A program made the position numbers and the translations under genes. This document shows, one piece after another, positions 9,267 through 17,978 of a stretch of DNA of 64,000 nt (position 1 is its first letter; every line of letters starts with the position of its first letter). The stretch lies in assembly GCA_022766245.1 (NCBI GenBank), contig JALEPL010000037.1, positions 1 to 64,000 on the forward strand. The letters are read 5' to 3'. This DNA comes from Lachnospiraceae bacterium. Its GTDB lineage: Bacteria; Bacillota; Clostridia; Lachnospirales; Lachnospiraceae. The notes under the pieces were generated by a model. The model was not told the DNA's origin and searched no databases. It worked only from the letters and a program-made list of their open reading frames with translations.

Positions 9267-9334
9267 TATTGATGTAAGATATATCAATGGTAATTTTCAA
9301 TGAAATGTACTATAATAATTAAGAAAAATTGTAA

Positions 9335-9400
9335 CTGTTCAGAACAGGTCGAATCAATTGCTGATGAGGCTGTAAGAACATGATTCAGGTGTGTGCAAAC
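9335..9400. repeat. Family-1 repeat, copy B (half element)
   Basis: ctgttcagaacaggtcgaatcaattgctgatgaggctgtaagaacatgattcaggtgtgtgcaaac. Confidence 0.8.
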
Positions 9401-9446
9401 TTATTAATTATGTCTGCTATAGTCCGAATATTGGGGGGATTTTGAT

Positions 9447-10166
9447 ATGTTGCGTTTTATTTATGTAATAATTTTTAATTTGTTCCGGGCACCGTACATG
9501 ATTACCCGGATGCGAAAAATGGCAAATCATCCGGAGCGATATAGCGAAGAAGAACGCTATCGCGTGGTGCAAAGATGTATTTATCTCATGTGCCGTACAG
9601 GAAAGATTTCGACAGATGCGTTTGGTGTGGAGAATCTGCCGACAGAGGGTGGATATGTGATGATTCCGAATCATCAGGGAAAGTATGATGCATTAGGTAT
9701 TATTAGGACACATAAGGAACCCTGTTCCCTGGTGATGGATGCAGCCAGATCCTATACGATGCTGACCAGTGAGGTGGTGGATCTGGTACAGGGAAAGCGT
9801 CTGCATAAAAATGATGTGCGTCATGGTCTGCAGATTATTAATGAAATTGCAGAAGATATGAAACACGGAAAGAAGTATATTCTTTTTCCGGAAGGTGGTT
9901 ATGAAAACAATAATAAGAATATTTTAGGAACATTCAAGGCAGGAAGTTTTAAGTCAGCTGTGAAAGCTCAGGTTCCCATCGTTCCTGTTGTATTGATTGA
10001 TTCATATAAAGTTTTTAATGCCTTTAATTTTGGACCATTGACCACTCAGGTACATTATTTAGAGCCTATCCGGTATGAGGAGTACAAGGGGATGAAAACG
10101 GTGGAAATCGCAGCTATGGTGAAAGGACGCATTCAAGCCAAGATAGATGAAGTGTTATCAAAATAA
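9447..10166 (+). CDS. 1-acyl-sn-glycerol-3-phosphate acyltransferase family (PlsC-like)
   Basis: VMIPNHQGKYDALGI, ILFPEGGYENNNKN. Confidence 0.85.
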   Translation: MLRFIYVIIFNLFRAPYMITRMRKMANHPERYSEEERYRVVQRCIYLMCRTGKISTDAFGVENLPTEGGYVMIPNHQGKYDALGIIRTHKEPCSLVMDAARSYTMLTSEVVDLVQGKRLHKNDVRHGLQIINEIAEDMKHGKKYILFPEGGYENNNKNILGTFKAGSFKSAVKAQVPIVPVVLIDSYKVFNAFNFGPLTTQVHYLEPIRYEEYKGMKTVEIAAMVKGRIQAKIDEVLSK

Positions 10167-10174
10167 ACTTTTAC

Positions 10175-10211
10175 GTATCTGTTCAGTATTCGGCCTGTTC
10201 TGAACAGATAC
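10175..10211. repeat. Family-1 repeat, copy C (terminal inverted repeat pair, core deleted)
   Basis: GTATCTGTTCAG tattcggcctgtt CTGAACAGATAC. Confidence 0.85.
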
Positions 10212-10279
10212 ACTTTTACGTAAATTCATCGAAGTGCAAGTATCCGAAAAGGAAGTATCAACATTACATGCACCTGAGG

Positions 10280-11329
10280 TTAATCTTCCCTCAGGTGAAT
10301 GTATTTAGGAGCCTGACGTCTTCGTTCGTCCTCCAATGCAGCATAATGGCGTTTGGTGGTATTTACATCAGAATGACCCAGTACATCGGCAACAAGGTAG
10401 ATATCGCCGGTTTCCCGATATAGGGAAGTGCCGTAAGTGCTTCGTAGCTTATGAGGGGTGATATTTTTTACGGTAGTAACCAGTTTCGAATATTTCTTTA
10501 CCAGATTTTCTACCGAGCGCACACCGATGCGTTTTTTTTGAAGAGAAAGGAAAAGTGCATTCGTACTTCCCTCGGCTGCCTGAATATTCATTCGCTCTTC
10601 CAGGTAATCCAGAAGAGCAGTGCGAACCTCGTCTCCGAAATACACAATTACCTCAGCGCCACCTTTTCGGTGTACCTTAATTCCATTATTTTTAAAATCT
10701 ACATCATTCATATCCAAACCCACACATTCCGATACACGAATACCGGTTCCAAGCATGAGGGTCATCAATGCCAGGTCTCTCTTTTTTGTCTGCTCATGAA
10801 ATGTCTGTTGTTTGGGCGTGAGCTTTTCGCCGCTTTCTACCTGATCCAGTAAGGTAGCTACTTCATCCGCATCCAGCCGAGTGATGGTTTTACTGTGACG
10901 TTTGGGCATATCCACCAGTTGGGCTGTATTTTTTTCAATCAGTTCCTTTTTGAAATAGTAGTTGTAAAAGCTGCGCAGACTGGCTAATTTTCGAGAAATT
11001 CCACGTTCATCGTTAGTGTGTGCCACACCGTCTTTTTCGTAAACCCTAAGATAATCCAGATATTCTTCAATATCCATTGCCGAAATCTGATTGAGAATAT
11101 CAATGGGAAAGTCGTGAATCTCCATTTTCTGATAGATTGGATTTTCTTCATGAATAAAGTCAAAAAAAACACCTAAATCGTATGCATAGGCCAGCAGTGT
11201 ACGGGAAGATACATTTGTCTTCATTCCGATAAAAAATTCCCGGCAGAAACGGGGCAGTGTCTTTTGAAGCTCACGTAACTTTAATTCATTTTTTATATTT
11301 ACATCTTCATAATATGCTTTATCTTTCAT
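10280..11329 (-). CDS. Tyrosine recombinase, XerC/XerD/XerS-like
   Basis: GTGIRVSECVGLD, RKGG, HKLR, LGHSDVNTTKRHYA catalytic residues intact. Confidence 0.9.
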   Translation of the reverse strand: MKDKAYYEDVNIKNELKLRELQKTLPRFCREFFIGMKTNVSSRTLLAYAYDLGVFFDFIHEENPIYQKMEIHDFPIDILNQISAMDIEEYLDYLRVYEKDGVAHTNDERGISRKLASLRSFYNYYFKKELIEKNTAQLVDMPKRHSKTITRLDADEVATLLDQVESGEKLTPKQQTFHEQTKKRDLALMTLMLGTGIRVSECVGLDMNDVDFKNNGIKVHRKGGAEVIVYFGDEVRTALLDYLEERMNIQAAEGSTNALFLSLQKKRIGVRSVENLVKKYSKLVTTVKNITPHKLRSTYGTSLYRETGDIYLVADVLGHSDVNTTKRHYAALEDERRRQAPKYIHLRED

Positions 11330-11434
11330 GCAAAATCCTTATAATCCTTTCAAAATGTGTTTTGCGAATAATTGAATCTGATTTTATTATAATCAATTTT
11401 TTGAAATCTGCAATGGGAGAGTAGAAAATTTGTT

Positions 11435-11470
11435 ATCTGTTCAGAACAGATTTATTCAGAACCGTATATA
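11435..11470. repeat. Family-1 repeat, copy D (degenerate end)
   Basis: atctgttcagaacagatttattcagaaccgtata; resembles 61785-61835. Confidence 0.6.
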
Positions 11471-11559
11471 TGAAATTTTCGTTGAAGCTCAGTCGTAAAT
11501 CAAATATAATTGGAATGTGGGTTTAAGAAACCTCATGCCAAGAAAGGAAGAAACGATAT

Positions 11560-12009
11560 ATGAAATTTGTTATACAGCGGGTGACACACGCAAGTGTTAC
11601 GGTAGAAGGGAAAGTAATCGGAAAAATAGGGAATGGCTTTTTGGTATTGATTGGCGTGGCTGAGACAGATACGAAAGAGATTGCGGATAAGATGATTCGA
11701 AAACTGATTCAGCTAAGAATCTTCGAAGATGAAAACGGGAAATCTAATTTAGCTTTAAAGGATGTGGATGGCGAATTATTGTTGGTTTCCCAGTTTACCT
11801 TATATGCAGATTGTAAAAAGGGAAATCGACCATCCTATGTGAAGGCAGGTAATCCGGTTATGGCAAACGAAATGTATGAATATATTATAGATCAATGTCG
11901 AAAAGAAATATCAAATGTACAGACAGGCTCATTTGGTGCAGATATGAAAGTAGACCTTTTAAATGACGGACCATTTACCATTCTGTTTGATTCAGATGAG
12001 ATGTTTTAA
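11560..12009 (+). CDS. dtd: D-aminoacyl-tRNA deacylase
   Basis: [33 protein letters not shown]...[20 protein letters not shown]. Confidence 0.97.
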   Translation: MKFVIQRVTHASVTVEGKVIGKIGNGFLVLIGVAETDTKEIADKMIRKLIQLRIFEDENGKSNLALKDVDGELLLVSQFTLYADCKKGNRPSYVKAGNPVMANEMYEYIIDQCRKEISNVQTGSFGADMKVDLLNDGPFTILFDSDEMF

Positions 12010-12095
12010 AAGTCATCGACCAAGAAGAATAGCACCTGAGAGTGCTTTTCTCTTCAGATACATCTATTCGCAAAAGTCAGCTTTTACGAAAAGTA

Positions 12096-12143
12096 CAGGC
12101 TAAAAAACTCACAATATCAAGGATTTGCTAGTTTTTTAGCCTG
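12096..12143. terminator. Terminator-like hairpin between convergent dtd and the galactanase gene
   Basis: caggctaaaaaact...agttttttagcctg. Confidence 0.75.
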
Positions 12144-12157
12144 TATGAATAATTTGT

Positions 12158-12185
12158 CTATCTGTGAAGGTACTGGAACAGATAC
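12158..12185. repeat. Family-1 repeat, copy F (right terminus only)
   Basis: ctatctgtgaaggtactggaacagatac. Confidence 0.65.
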
Positions 12186-12186
12186 C

Positions 12187-13296
12187 TTACTTTTTAAAAT
12201 CCCGAATGACATCAAATGCCGGCAGTATATTTCCATCATAATCAAATAGTGCCTGATTTGCCCACTCGTTTCCGCATGGACCCGGATCGTTCATGTATTT
12301 TAAAGATGCCGGTGTTGCCCATCCGGAACCCGGAACCGGAATCCAGGCCGGCTCCCACCAGAAGAAGCCTGCACCATGATTTCCTGCAACATTTGCAACA
12401 CGGTTTAGGAAATCCTCGGTAAATGCTCGCTGGCCTTCAACGGTCATAGGATAGTCAATCTTTTCTACCAAAGAAGGCTTCGTGGCATAGCCCTTTCGCT
12501 CTTCGTCCAAAAGCTTCTCGTATTCCTTATAGTCTTCCATGGTATATCCCATAGAAACCTCAGCAATAATCAGATCCTTGCCATAGCGTACTGCAATGTC
12601 GTTAAGATTATATTCCAGTGCATCCAGACTGCCATGCCAGAACGGATAGTAAGAAAGTCCAATGTAATCAAAGTCCTCCCCCCGCTGGATATAGTTGTCA
12701 AACCATCTACGGTAGAGCTCGTTATTGCCGCCATTATCCAGATGAATCATAATCGGGATATCAGGATTCACCTTGCGACACGCACGGATTCCTGCGCTTA
12801 CAAACTTTGCAATATTATCGTAGTTCGGAACCTGTCCCTCCGGCCATAAAAGACCATTGGAAAGCTCATTTCCTACCTGAATTAAGGTGACCTTTACTCC
12901 GGCATCAAGCACTTTCGTAAGTGAATCCACCGTAAAATCATAAACTGCTTTTTCCAGTTCTTCTACTCCAAAATTCTTCCATGCCTTTGGCTTGATCTGC
13001 TTTCCCGGATCGGCCCAGAAATCGCTGTAGTGGAAATTCAAAAGAACACCAAATCCAGCCTCTGTTACCTTCTTTCCGATTGCAATCGTCTCGGCCAGAT
13101 CATTGTTACCGGCACCGTAAGGCTGCCCATCTTCCGACTTTGGATCATTCCACAGACGAAGGCGGATGGTATCTACGTCATAATCCTTCATGATCTGCAA
13201 AATATCTTTTTCCTGTCCGTGGTCAAAATACTTTGCGCCACAGCGTTCCACTTCAAGAAGTGTAGATAAATCCATTCCTTTGATAAATTGACTCAT
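12187..13296 (-). CDS. Arabinogalactan endo-1,4-beta-galactosidase (GH53), no obvious signal peptide
   Basis: FIKGMDLSTLLEVE, VTLIQVGNELSNGLLWPEG, YIGLSYYPFWHG, GFFWWEPAW. Confidence 0.93.
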   Translation of the reverse strand: MSQFIKGMDLSTLLEVERCGAKYFDHGQEKDILQIMKDYDVDTIRLRLWNDPKSEDGQPYGAGNNDLAETIAIGKKVTEAGFGVLLNFHYSDFWADPGKQIKPKAWKNFGVEELEKAVYDFTVDSLTKVLDAGVKVTLIQVGNELSNGLLWPEGQVPNYDNIAKFVSAGIRACRKVNPDIPIMIHLDNGGNNELYRRWFDNYIQRGEDFDYIGLSYYPFWHGSLDALEYNLNDIAVRYGKDLIIAEVSMGYTMEDYKEYEKLLDEERKGYATKPSLVEKIDYPMTVEGQRAFTEDFLNRVANVAGNHGAGFFWWEPAWIPVPGSGWATPASLKYMNDPGPCGNEWANQALFDYDGNILPAFDVIRDFKK

Positions 13297-13421
13297 ACGC
13301 TAAATTCTCCTTTTCTTTCTTTCGTTATTTAGGCATTTGCGAAATTGCCTTTTTTATGATAGCCAATTACTACGACTCTGAGTGAATCGTTACCACTGGC
13401 TTGCTAATTGGCACCCATAAA

Positions 13422-13651
13422 TCAGATTCCCCGGAAGCAGAATGTAAACTCCTTTTTTTCAAAATCCTTAACCGCTAAATTCATGTTCTTTGCGTAGGAA
13501 AATTTCCAGAGTCCATTTAGCAGGCAACGATAGTTGCTATTCTTCTCGATCCGTTCATTTTCTGTTCTGTAGCAAACATGATCCGAATGCGCATCCATAC
13601 GATTCTGCATAAAAATTTCGGGATTTTTTTACAATATTGTAATCAAATTCC
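13422..13651 (-). pseudogene. Beta-galactosidase (GH2 LacZ) N-terminal remnant, frameshifted and truncated
   Basis: Frame 1 MEFDYNIVKK then, after a run of 7 A, another frame ...IFMQNRMDAHSDHVCYRTENERIEKNSNYRCLLNGLWKFSYAKN; matches the LacZ N-terminus and stops after about 75 codons. Confidence 0.85.
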
Positions 13652-13654
13652 ATG

Positions 13655-14566
13655 TTAGCACCCCTTTAATGCTGTAATAGTTGTCGGGTTCAATTTCCAC
13701 TGATATGGCGATGTGTCCAGAAACTTCTTAAAATTGCGGTTGAAGGTCGATGTCGTGGTAAAACCGCACTTGATTGCGACCTCGTCCATGGAGTCATCGG
13801 AATGCTTCATCAGCTCACAGGCCTTTTGAATCCGGATCAGATTGACATAATCCATCGGCGACATGTTGATATATTCCTCAAACAAACGCCTGAAATGTGT
13901 TTCACTCATATTGCAGGCATCAGAAAGCTCTTTGGCCTTAAGCTGTTTTCCATAGTTTATATTGATATAGTATAAAGCAGATGTAATCTGCATTGCATTC
14001 GTAGTCTTTGAAGCAGCTTCTCCATAGGATTTCAGTTCGCCATGCATACGCATGATTTCAAGCACCAAATTCGTCAGATAGTTCTTGACCGCACTGCGAT
14101 AATAGGGCTTCTGTTCCCGTTCCTCATCCATTATGGCATTCACAAGCGCCATAATCTTTTTATTCTTCGTCTGATTTAACATCAGAGGATTCTTGTTTAT
14201 TTCTTCGAGAATTTCTGCCTGTGTAATTGGACTATCCGGATACAATTCCGCAATGACAGTTTTGGGATCGAAAAACAGATATTCCCAAAAATTGTTCTTC
14301 TCTCCGTCACTGATTGTAATGTGAGGAAAATTTTCAGGAAATACACTGATGGTTCCAGTCCTATAGCGATACTCCTCTTCGTCCAGATACAGTACGCCCG
14401 CACCTCTCCGACATATTCCGATTTCCATCAGATTATGAAAATGCAATTTCTGCTCTTCATGCCCATATACACGGTCCCAGTTTTCGCCCATAAAAGCCAG
14501 AACCGCCTCTCCCTGAGGAACATCATAGAATCGTAATTCCACGGATTCCCGTTTCTTTTTTGGCAT
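13655..14566 (-). CDS. AraC-family transcriptional regulator
   Basis: C-terminal double HTH AraC domain (LKAKELSDACNMSETHFRRLFEEYINMSPMDYVNLIRIQKACELM...VAIKCGFTTTSTFNRNFKKFLDTSPYQWK). Confidence 0.93.
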   Translation of the reverse strand: MPKKKRESVELRFYDVPQGEAVLAFMGENWDRVYGHEEQKLHFHNLMEIGICRRGAGVLYLDEEEYRYRTGTISVFPENFPHITISDGEKNNFWEYLFFDPKTVIAELYPDSPITQAEILEEINKNPLMLNQTKNKKIMALVNAIMDEEREQKPYYRSAVKNYLTNLVLEIMRMHGELKSYGEAASKTTNAMQITSALYYININYGKQLKAKELSDACNMSETHFRRLFEEYINMSPMDYVNLIRIQKACELMKHSDDSMDEVAIKCGFTTTSTFNRNFKKFLDTSPYQWKLNPTTITALKGC

Positions 14567-14597
14567 AGTTTTTCCCCCTGATGTCATATAAGTTAAG

Positions 14598-14645
14598 AAA
14601 AGATAGCTCTTTCAAATAAGAATTTGTTTAAGCTATCTTTTCCAA
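14598..14645 (-). terminator. Hairpin terminator between the zinc-ribbon gene and the araC-like gene
   Basis: aaaagatagct...agctatctttt. Confidence 0.65.
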
Positions 14646-14665
14646 TTTCCATAACGCTCTGCTAT

Positions 14666-14884
14666 TTAGTCAAAATCAAACTTTGAAAATCTCTCATACA
14701 TTGCGCCGTAACGCTCTCTTACCTTTTCGTTCCACTCAAGGATTTTTGCTTCGTCGCCGCGAAACTGGCAGCGGATGCAACTGTAAATTCCGGTATCCTT
14801 ATCCAAGAACATATCGATGTCGAGGTCTCGCATAAAGCAGGATGGACATCTGTAATTTAATTTGCCTTTTCCAAGTTGAGCCAT
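14666..14884 (-). CDS. 72-aa zinc-ribbon-like protein of unknown function
   Basis: CPSC and CIRC Cys pairs; start lies inside the last codons of the upstream 617-aa gene. Confidence 0.75.
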   Translation of the reverse strand: MAQLGKGKLNYRCPSCFMRDLDIDMFLDKDTGIYSCIRCQFRGDEAKILEWNEKVRERYGAMYERFSKFDFD

Positions 14885-16710
14885 GTTGCAAATACCTCCT
14901 TATCAGTAATTTTTTTCTTATATCCAAGCTTGAACATTGGAGAGAATGCATATCCCTCTTCAATGTATCCGGTTGCCTTATCAGATGCAGTCATAGAAAC
15001 CTTTGTCTGGATTGCCGGAATCGTAGCACTAACTTCTGTAGCGCCTTCTACCTTTGCATCACGGCATCTGTACTCATAGTTGATGGTCTCATTGTCAGCC
15101 TTCAATGTGATACCGGTCATATCCTCAGGATATTCTGTGGTTCCATAGCATGCAGTAATGTACTCATCCAAGTAAATCTCTGCAGATGGATCGGAAATCT
15201 CTAAGATGGTTCTTTCAATCTTAATATTGGAGGCACCTTCCTCAAAGTACTCCTTTGTCTGAAGCTTGACAGTTACGCCATAGAACTTGATTTCAACCGG
15301 ATCAAGGGTAAGGATTCTGTTCTTCTTTCCGTTGATAATCTCCTCGGAAAAATGAGACTTTGTCGGGCAGAGGCAAAGGTCAACCTCTTCTCCGTTGTAG
15401 GAAAGCTTTGCAGAACGAACGGTACCTGCTCCTGCATAATGAGTGAAGTATCCTGCACGGTATTTCTCCTGGATAAGGAATGGATAAGAAGCATCCTGTA
15501 CATGCTTTGTTCCGATACCAACCGGCCACTCAAGCTTTGCAACGTACGGACGAAGGTCTACGATAGCTCCACCCTGATCCATGTTGACACAGGCTCTCAT
15601 GTATGGGTCACAGTACCAGAATACCTGCTTGTCTGAACCGTAAAGGATATCTCTCCATGGTGCACACTCAGGTTCGTTGTAATTGCCGTCATTTACACCC
15701 TTCTTCTCTCTGTAGTAATCAGCGAACTCGGACATGGTCATATCGACAAGCTTGCCTTCCTTTTTCAGCTTACCATAGTAAGCACAACCATCGGAGTAAG
15801 ACTTAAGAAGAAGCTCATAGGGCTGCTCCCAGCGTCCCATCTTGTTCATCCAGCCTGGTCCAACAAACATCATGTTGTAAGCATATCCGTTATTGTACTT
15901 TTCAAGATCACGATACTGATCAATCAAATTGTAAAGGTATGGATACTCCCAGGTCTTTGTATCATAAATCATTCCACGAAGTACGTTCTGTGGATGGGTT
16001 CCGAAGTTTGAACCGTTTCCGTCGTAGCAGGCAAGAAGATCACGGGAAAGATGAGGGATCGCTACAATTCCGCTATCCTCTGCTGCGTTTGCTGCCGGTG
16101 CGTGAGTATTCTGTTTGGAAGGAATCCACGGAGCCCATGGACCTCCGTCAAATAATGTATACCAGGAATTGTTACAGGTATGATATGCCTTTGGTCCTTC
16201 TTCCCAACAGGTAGCAACTGCGCATTTCACCATAGGATACTGCTCTTTGATGTAGTTGGTAAGCTCTGCATCCATATAGTAAGAACCGGTTGACTCCGGA
16301 TAAAATCCAAATGCATCATGGAACTTTTCGAATACATCATTTACAATAGTCTTCTTATCCTCCATAGAGAACATCCAGATACAGAAGTCTTTGGTCTTGT
16401 ATTTCTCACGGAATTCTTCGCAAGGAAGTCCAAGTAAAGAAAGTGCAATTTCATCACCGTATACTTCATGATCATGCTTTGCGAGCTCAACAGCTTCTTC
16501 ATTGAAAAGTGCTGCGTAGGTCATCTGAATGGTAACCTTCAGTCCATTCTCATGTGCAAGTCTCTGCTGGGTCTTGAAAATATCAAGAGATTCTGTGATT
16601 AACTTCTTGTCTCCGATATCCTCTTCCTTGCCCTGTCCTGTAACGGTTGCAGAATACTCTGGAACCATCTCCGGACGATGGATAATGTTTACAACAAATT
16701 TGTCCATCAT
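14857..16710 (-). CDS. 617-aa uncharacterised protein, possibly a carbohydrate-active barrel enzyme
   Basis: Long ORF with MFVGPGWMNKMGRWEQPYELL and many W/Y/D residues; last 28 bp overlap the zinc-ribbon gene; no family recognised with confidence. Confidence 0.85.
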   Translation of the reverse strand: MMDKFVVNIIHRPEMVPEYSATVTGQGKEEDIGDKKLITESLDIFKTQQRLAHENGLKVTIQMTYAALFNEEAVELAKHDHEVYGDEIALSLLGLPCEEFREKYKTKDFCIWMFSMEDKKTIVNDVFEKFHDAFGFYPESTGSYYMDAELTNYIKEQYPMVKCAVATCWEEGPKAYHTCNNSWYTLFDGGPWAPWIPSKQNTHAPAANAAEDSGIVAIPHLSRDLLACYDGNGSNFGTHPQNVLRGMIYDTKTWEYPYLYNLIDQYRDLEKYNNGYAYNMMFVGPGWMNKMGRWEQPYELLLKSYSDGCAYYGKLKKEGKLVDMTMSEFADYYREKKGVNDGNYNEPECAPWRDILYGSDKQVFWYCDPYMRACVNMDQGGAIVDLRPYVAKLEWPVGIGTKHVQDASYPFLIQEKYRAGYFTHYAGAGTVRSAKLSYNGEEVDLCLCPTKSHFSEEIINGKKNRILTLDPVEIKFYGVTVKLQTKEYFEEGASNIKIERTILEISDPSAEIYLDEYITACYGTTEYPEDMTGITLKADNETINYEYRCRDAKVEGATEVSATIPAIQTKVSMTASDKATGYIEEGYAFSPMFKLGYKKKITDKEVFATWLNLEKAN

Positions 16711-16785
16711 GATTTTCCTCCATTTAATCTTTGAAATGTTTTTAATCCCCCATTTGCAATTGTGAGTAACTTTTGTTACGTCAAA

Positions 16786-16800
16786 TTGCGCAATCGGTTG
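16786..16800. promoter_or_regulatory. Operator-like motif O1
   Basis: TTGCGCAATCGGTTG, just downstream of the -10 of the 617-aa gene promoter. Confidence 0.55.
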
Positions 16801-16812
16801 TTCTGTGCTTTA

Positions 16813-16841
16813 AGTATATTCTTACTTTGGTCTTATGTCAA
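16813..16841 (-). promoter_or_regulatory. Sigma-A promoter for the 617-aa / zinc-ribbon operon
   Basis: Minus strand: TTGACA (16841-16836), 17-nt spacer, TATACT (16818-16813). Confidence 0.8.
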
Positions 16842-16911
16842 TATACATTTTGGATATTTTTGCATGAAATTATTTGTCTGTTTTTCACAAAAGCACGTAG
16901 CTCATCTGTTT

Positions 16912-16926
16912 TTGCGCAACCGTTAA
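16912..16926. promoter_or_regulatory. Operator-like motif O2
   Basis: TTGCGCAACCGTTAA, second copy of the TTGCGCAAyCG motif, 126 bp from O1. Confidence 0.55.
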
Positions 16927-17040
16927 ATCTTTTGAATTTTAGCCGATTTCTGCATTACTTTTTTTCTTGGAAACAGACATGTTCAGAATTTTACCCATTT
17001 ATCATGTTTCATGGTCGATTCTGCCTTTTTTATATCCAAC

Positions 17041-17194
17041 CGTATCTGTTCATTACCTTCACAGATACGATTCGCAAACCCATGAAAATCGACTGTGCCG
17101 ATGGGGTGTTAGGTGCCAGTGGCATCTGTTCAACACCGACCGAAGCGAAGCGTAGACTTTGCTCACATCTGAATCATGTTCTTACTGCAGGATA
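17041..17194. repeat. Family-1 repeat, copy G (long variant with inserted hairpin module)
   Basis: cgtatctgttcattaccttcacagatacgattcgcaaacccatgaaaatcg...ggtgttaggtgccagtggcatctgttcaacaccgaccgaagcgaagcgtagac...gaatcatgttcttac. Confidence 0.85.
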
Positions 17195-17792
17195 AAATTA
17201 TGTCTACACATCCATCGATCCCTAATCTACTACTGTCTAAACACAAATCATAGCTGCGGGAATCTCCCCATTTTTTGTTGGTGTAATAATTGTAATAGCT
17301 TTCCCGTTGACGATCCGTTTTCTTAATGATGTCCTTGGCTTTGGATTCAGATACATTTAGCTCTGATGATACACGCTCCAGTTTAAACTGCATATCTGCG
17401 TGAAGGAATACATTCAGGCAGTCAGGATCGTCGGCTAAGGCATAGTCAGCACATCGCCCTACAATGACACAGGATTCTGACTTTGCAATTTTTTTTATGG
17501 TTTCAAATTGTGCAAGAAATACTTTGTGATTTAAGGGCATCTCCATAAAGGGAGCTGGGGAATAACCGCCAATGGCATAGGTATCCATGACTAATGAGTA
17601 CAAAAAGCTGCTGGTAGGCTTTTCATCCTGATGTTCAAAAATCTCCTGACACATACCGCTTTCCTCAGATGCAACACGCAACAGTTCCTTGTCGTAAAAC
17701 TTTACACCTAATTTGTCAGCCAAAATCTGCCCGATTTCTTTTCCGCCACTGCCAAATTCCCTTCCGATAGTAATGATTGTCCTGTCTTCCAT
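17163..17792 (-). CDS. Cytidylate kinase-like family protein
   Basis: RTIITIGREFGSGGKEIGQILADKLGVKFYDKELL; last residues and stop lie in repeat copy G. Confidence 0.9.
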   Translation of the reverse strand: MEDRTIITIGREFGSGGKEIGQILADKLGVKFYDKELLRVASEESGMCQEIFEHQDEKPTSSFLYSLVMDTYAIGGYSPAPFMEMPLNHKVFLAQFETIKKIAKSESCVIVGRCADYALADDPDCLNVFLHADMQFKLERVSSELNVSESKAKDIIKKTDRQRESYYNYYTNKKWGDSRSYDLCLDSSRLGIDGCVDIILSCSKNMIQM

Positions 17793-17841
17793 TTCGGTCA
17801 CCTCTTTCATATACATGCTATTTTGCATAAATAGCAAAATG

Positions 17842-17860
17842 GTATCTATTCAGAACAGTT
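17842..17860. repeat. Family-1 repeat, copy H (terminus fragment)
   Basis: gtatctattcagaacagtt. Confidence 0.5.
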
Positions 17861-17910
17861 ACAAACTTCTATACAAATTATACTATACCTAACGGAAGAA
17901 GTACACAGCA

Positions 17911-17963
17911 AAATCCGATGCTTAGTATGTGTTCCGTAGATAGACACATGCAAAGCATCGGAT
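17911..17963 (-). terminator. Terminator after the RluD-family gene
   Basis: Minus strand: catccgatgctttgcatgtgtc...acacatactaagcatcggatttt. Confidence 0.8.
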
Positions 17964-17978
17964 GCCGTAAAAATGCAA

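Noticed and set aside
10268-10300. cacctgagg...cctcaggtg hairpin at the recombinase stop codon as a regulatory RNA
   Set aside because: Likely a weak terminator; stop codon in the loop, no partner sequence and no T-run strong enough for a firm call.
10280-11329. Possible integron, prophage or integrative element because of the tyrosine recombinase
   Set aside because: No att repeats, phage genes, cassette array or excisionase nearby; looks like a stand-alone Xer-type housekeeping recombinase.
14842-15204. Plus-strand 120-aa cysteine-rich ORF
   Set aside because: Antisense to the 617-aa gene, which has consistent protein-like composition throughout.
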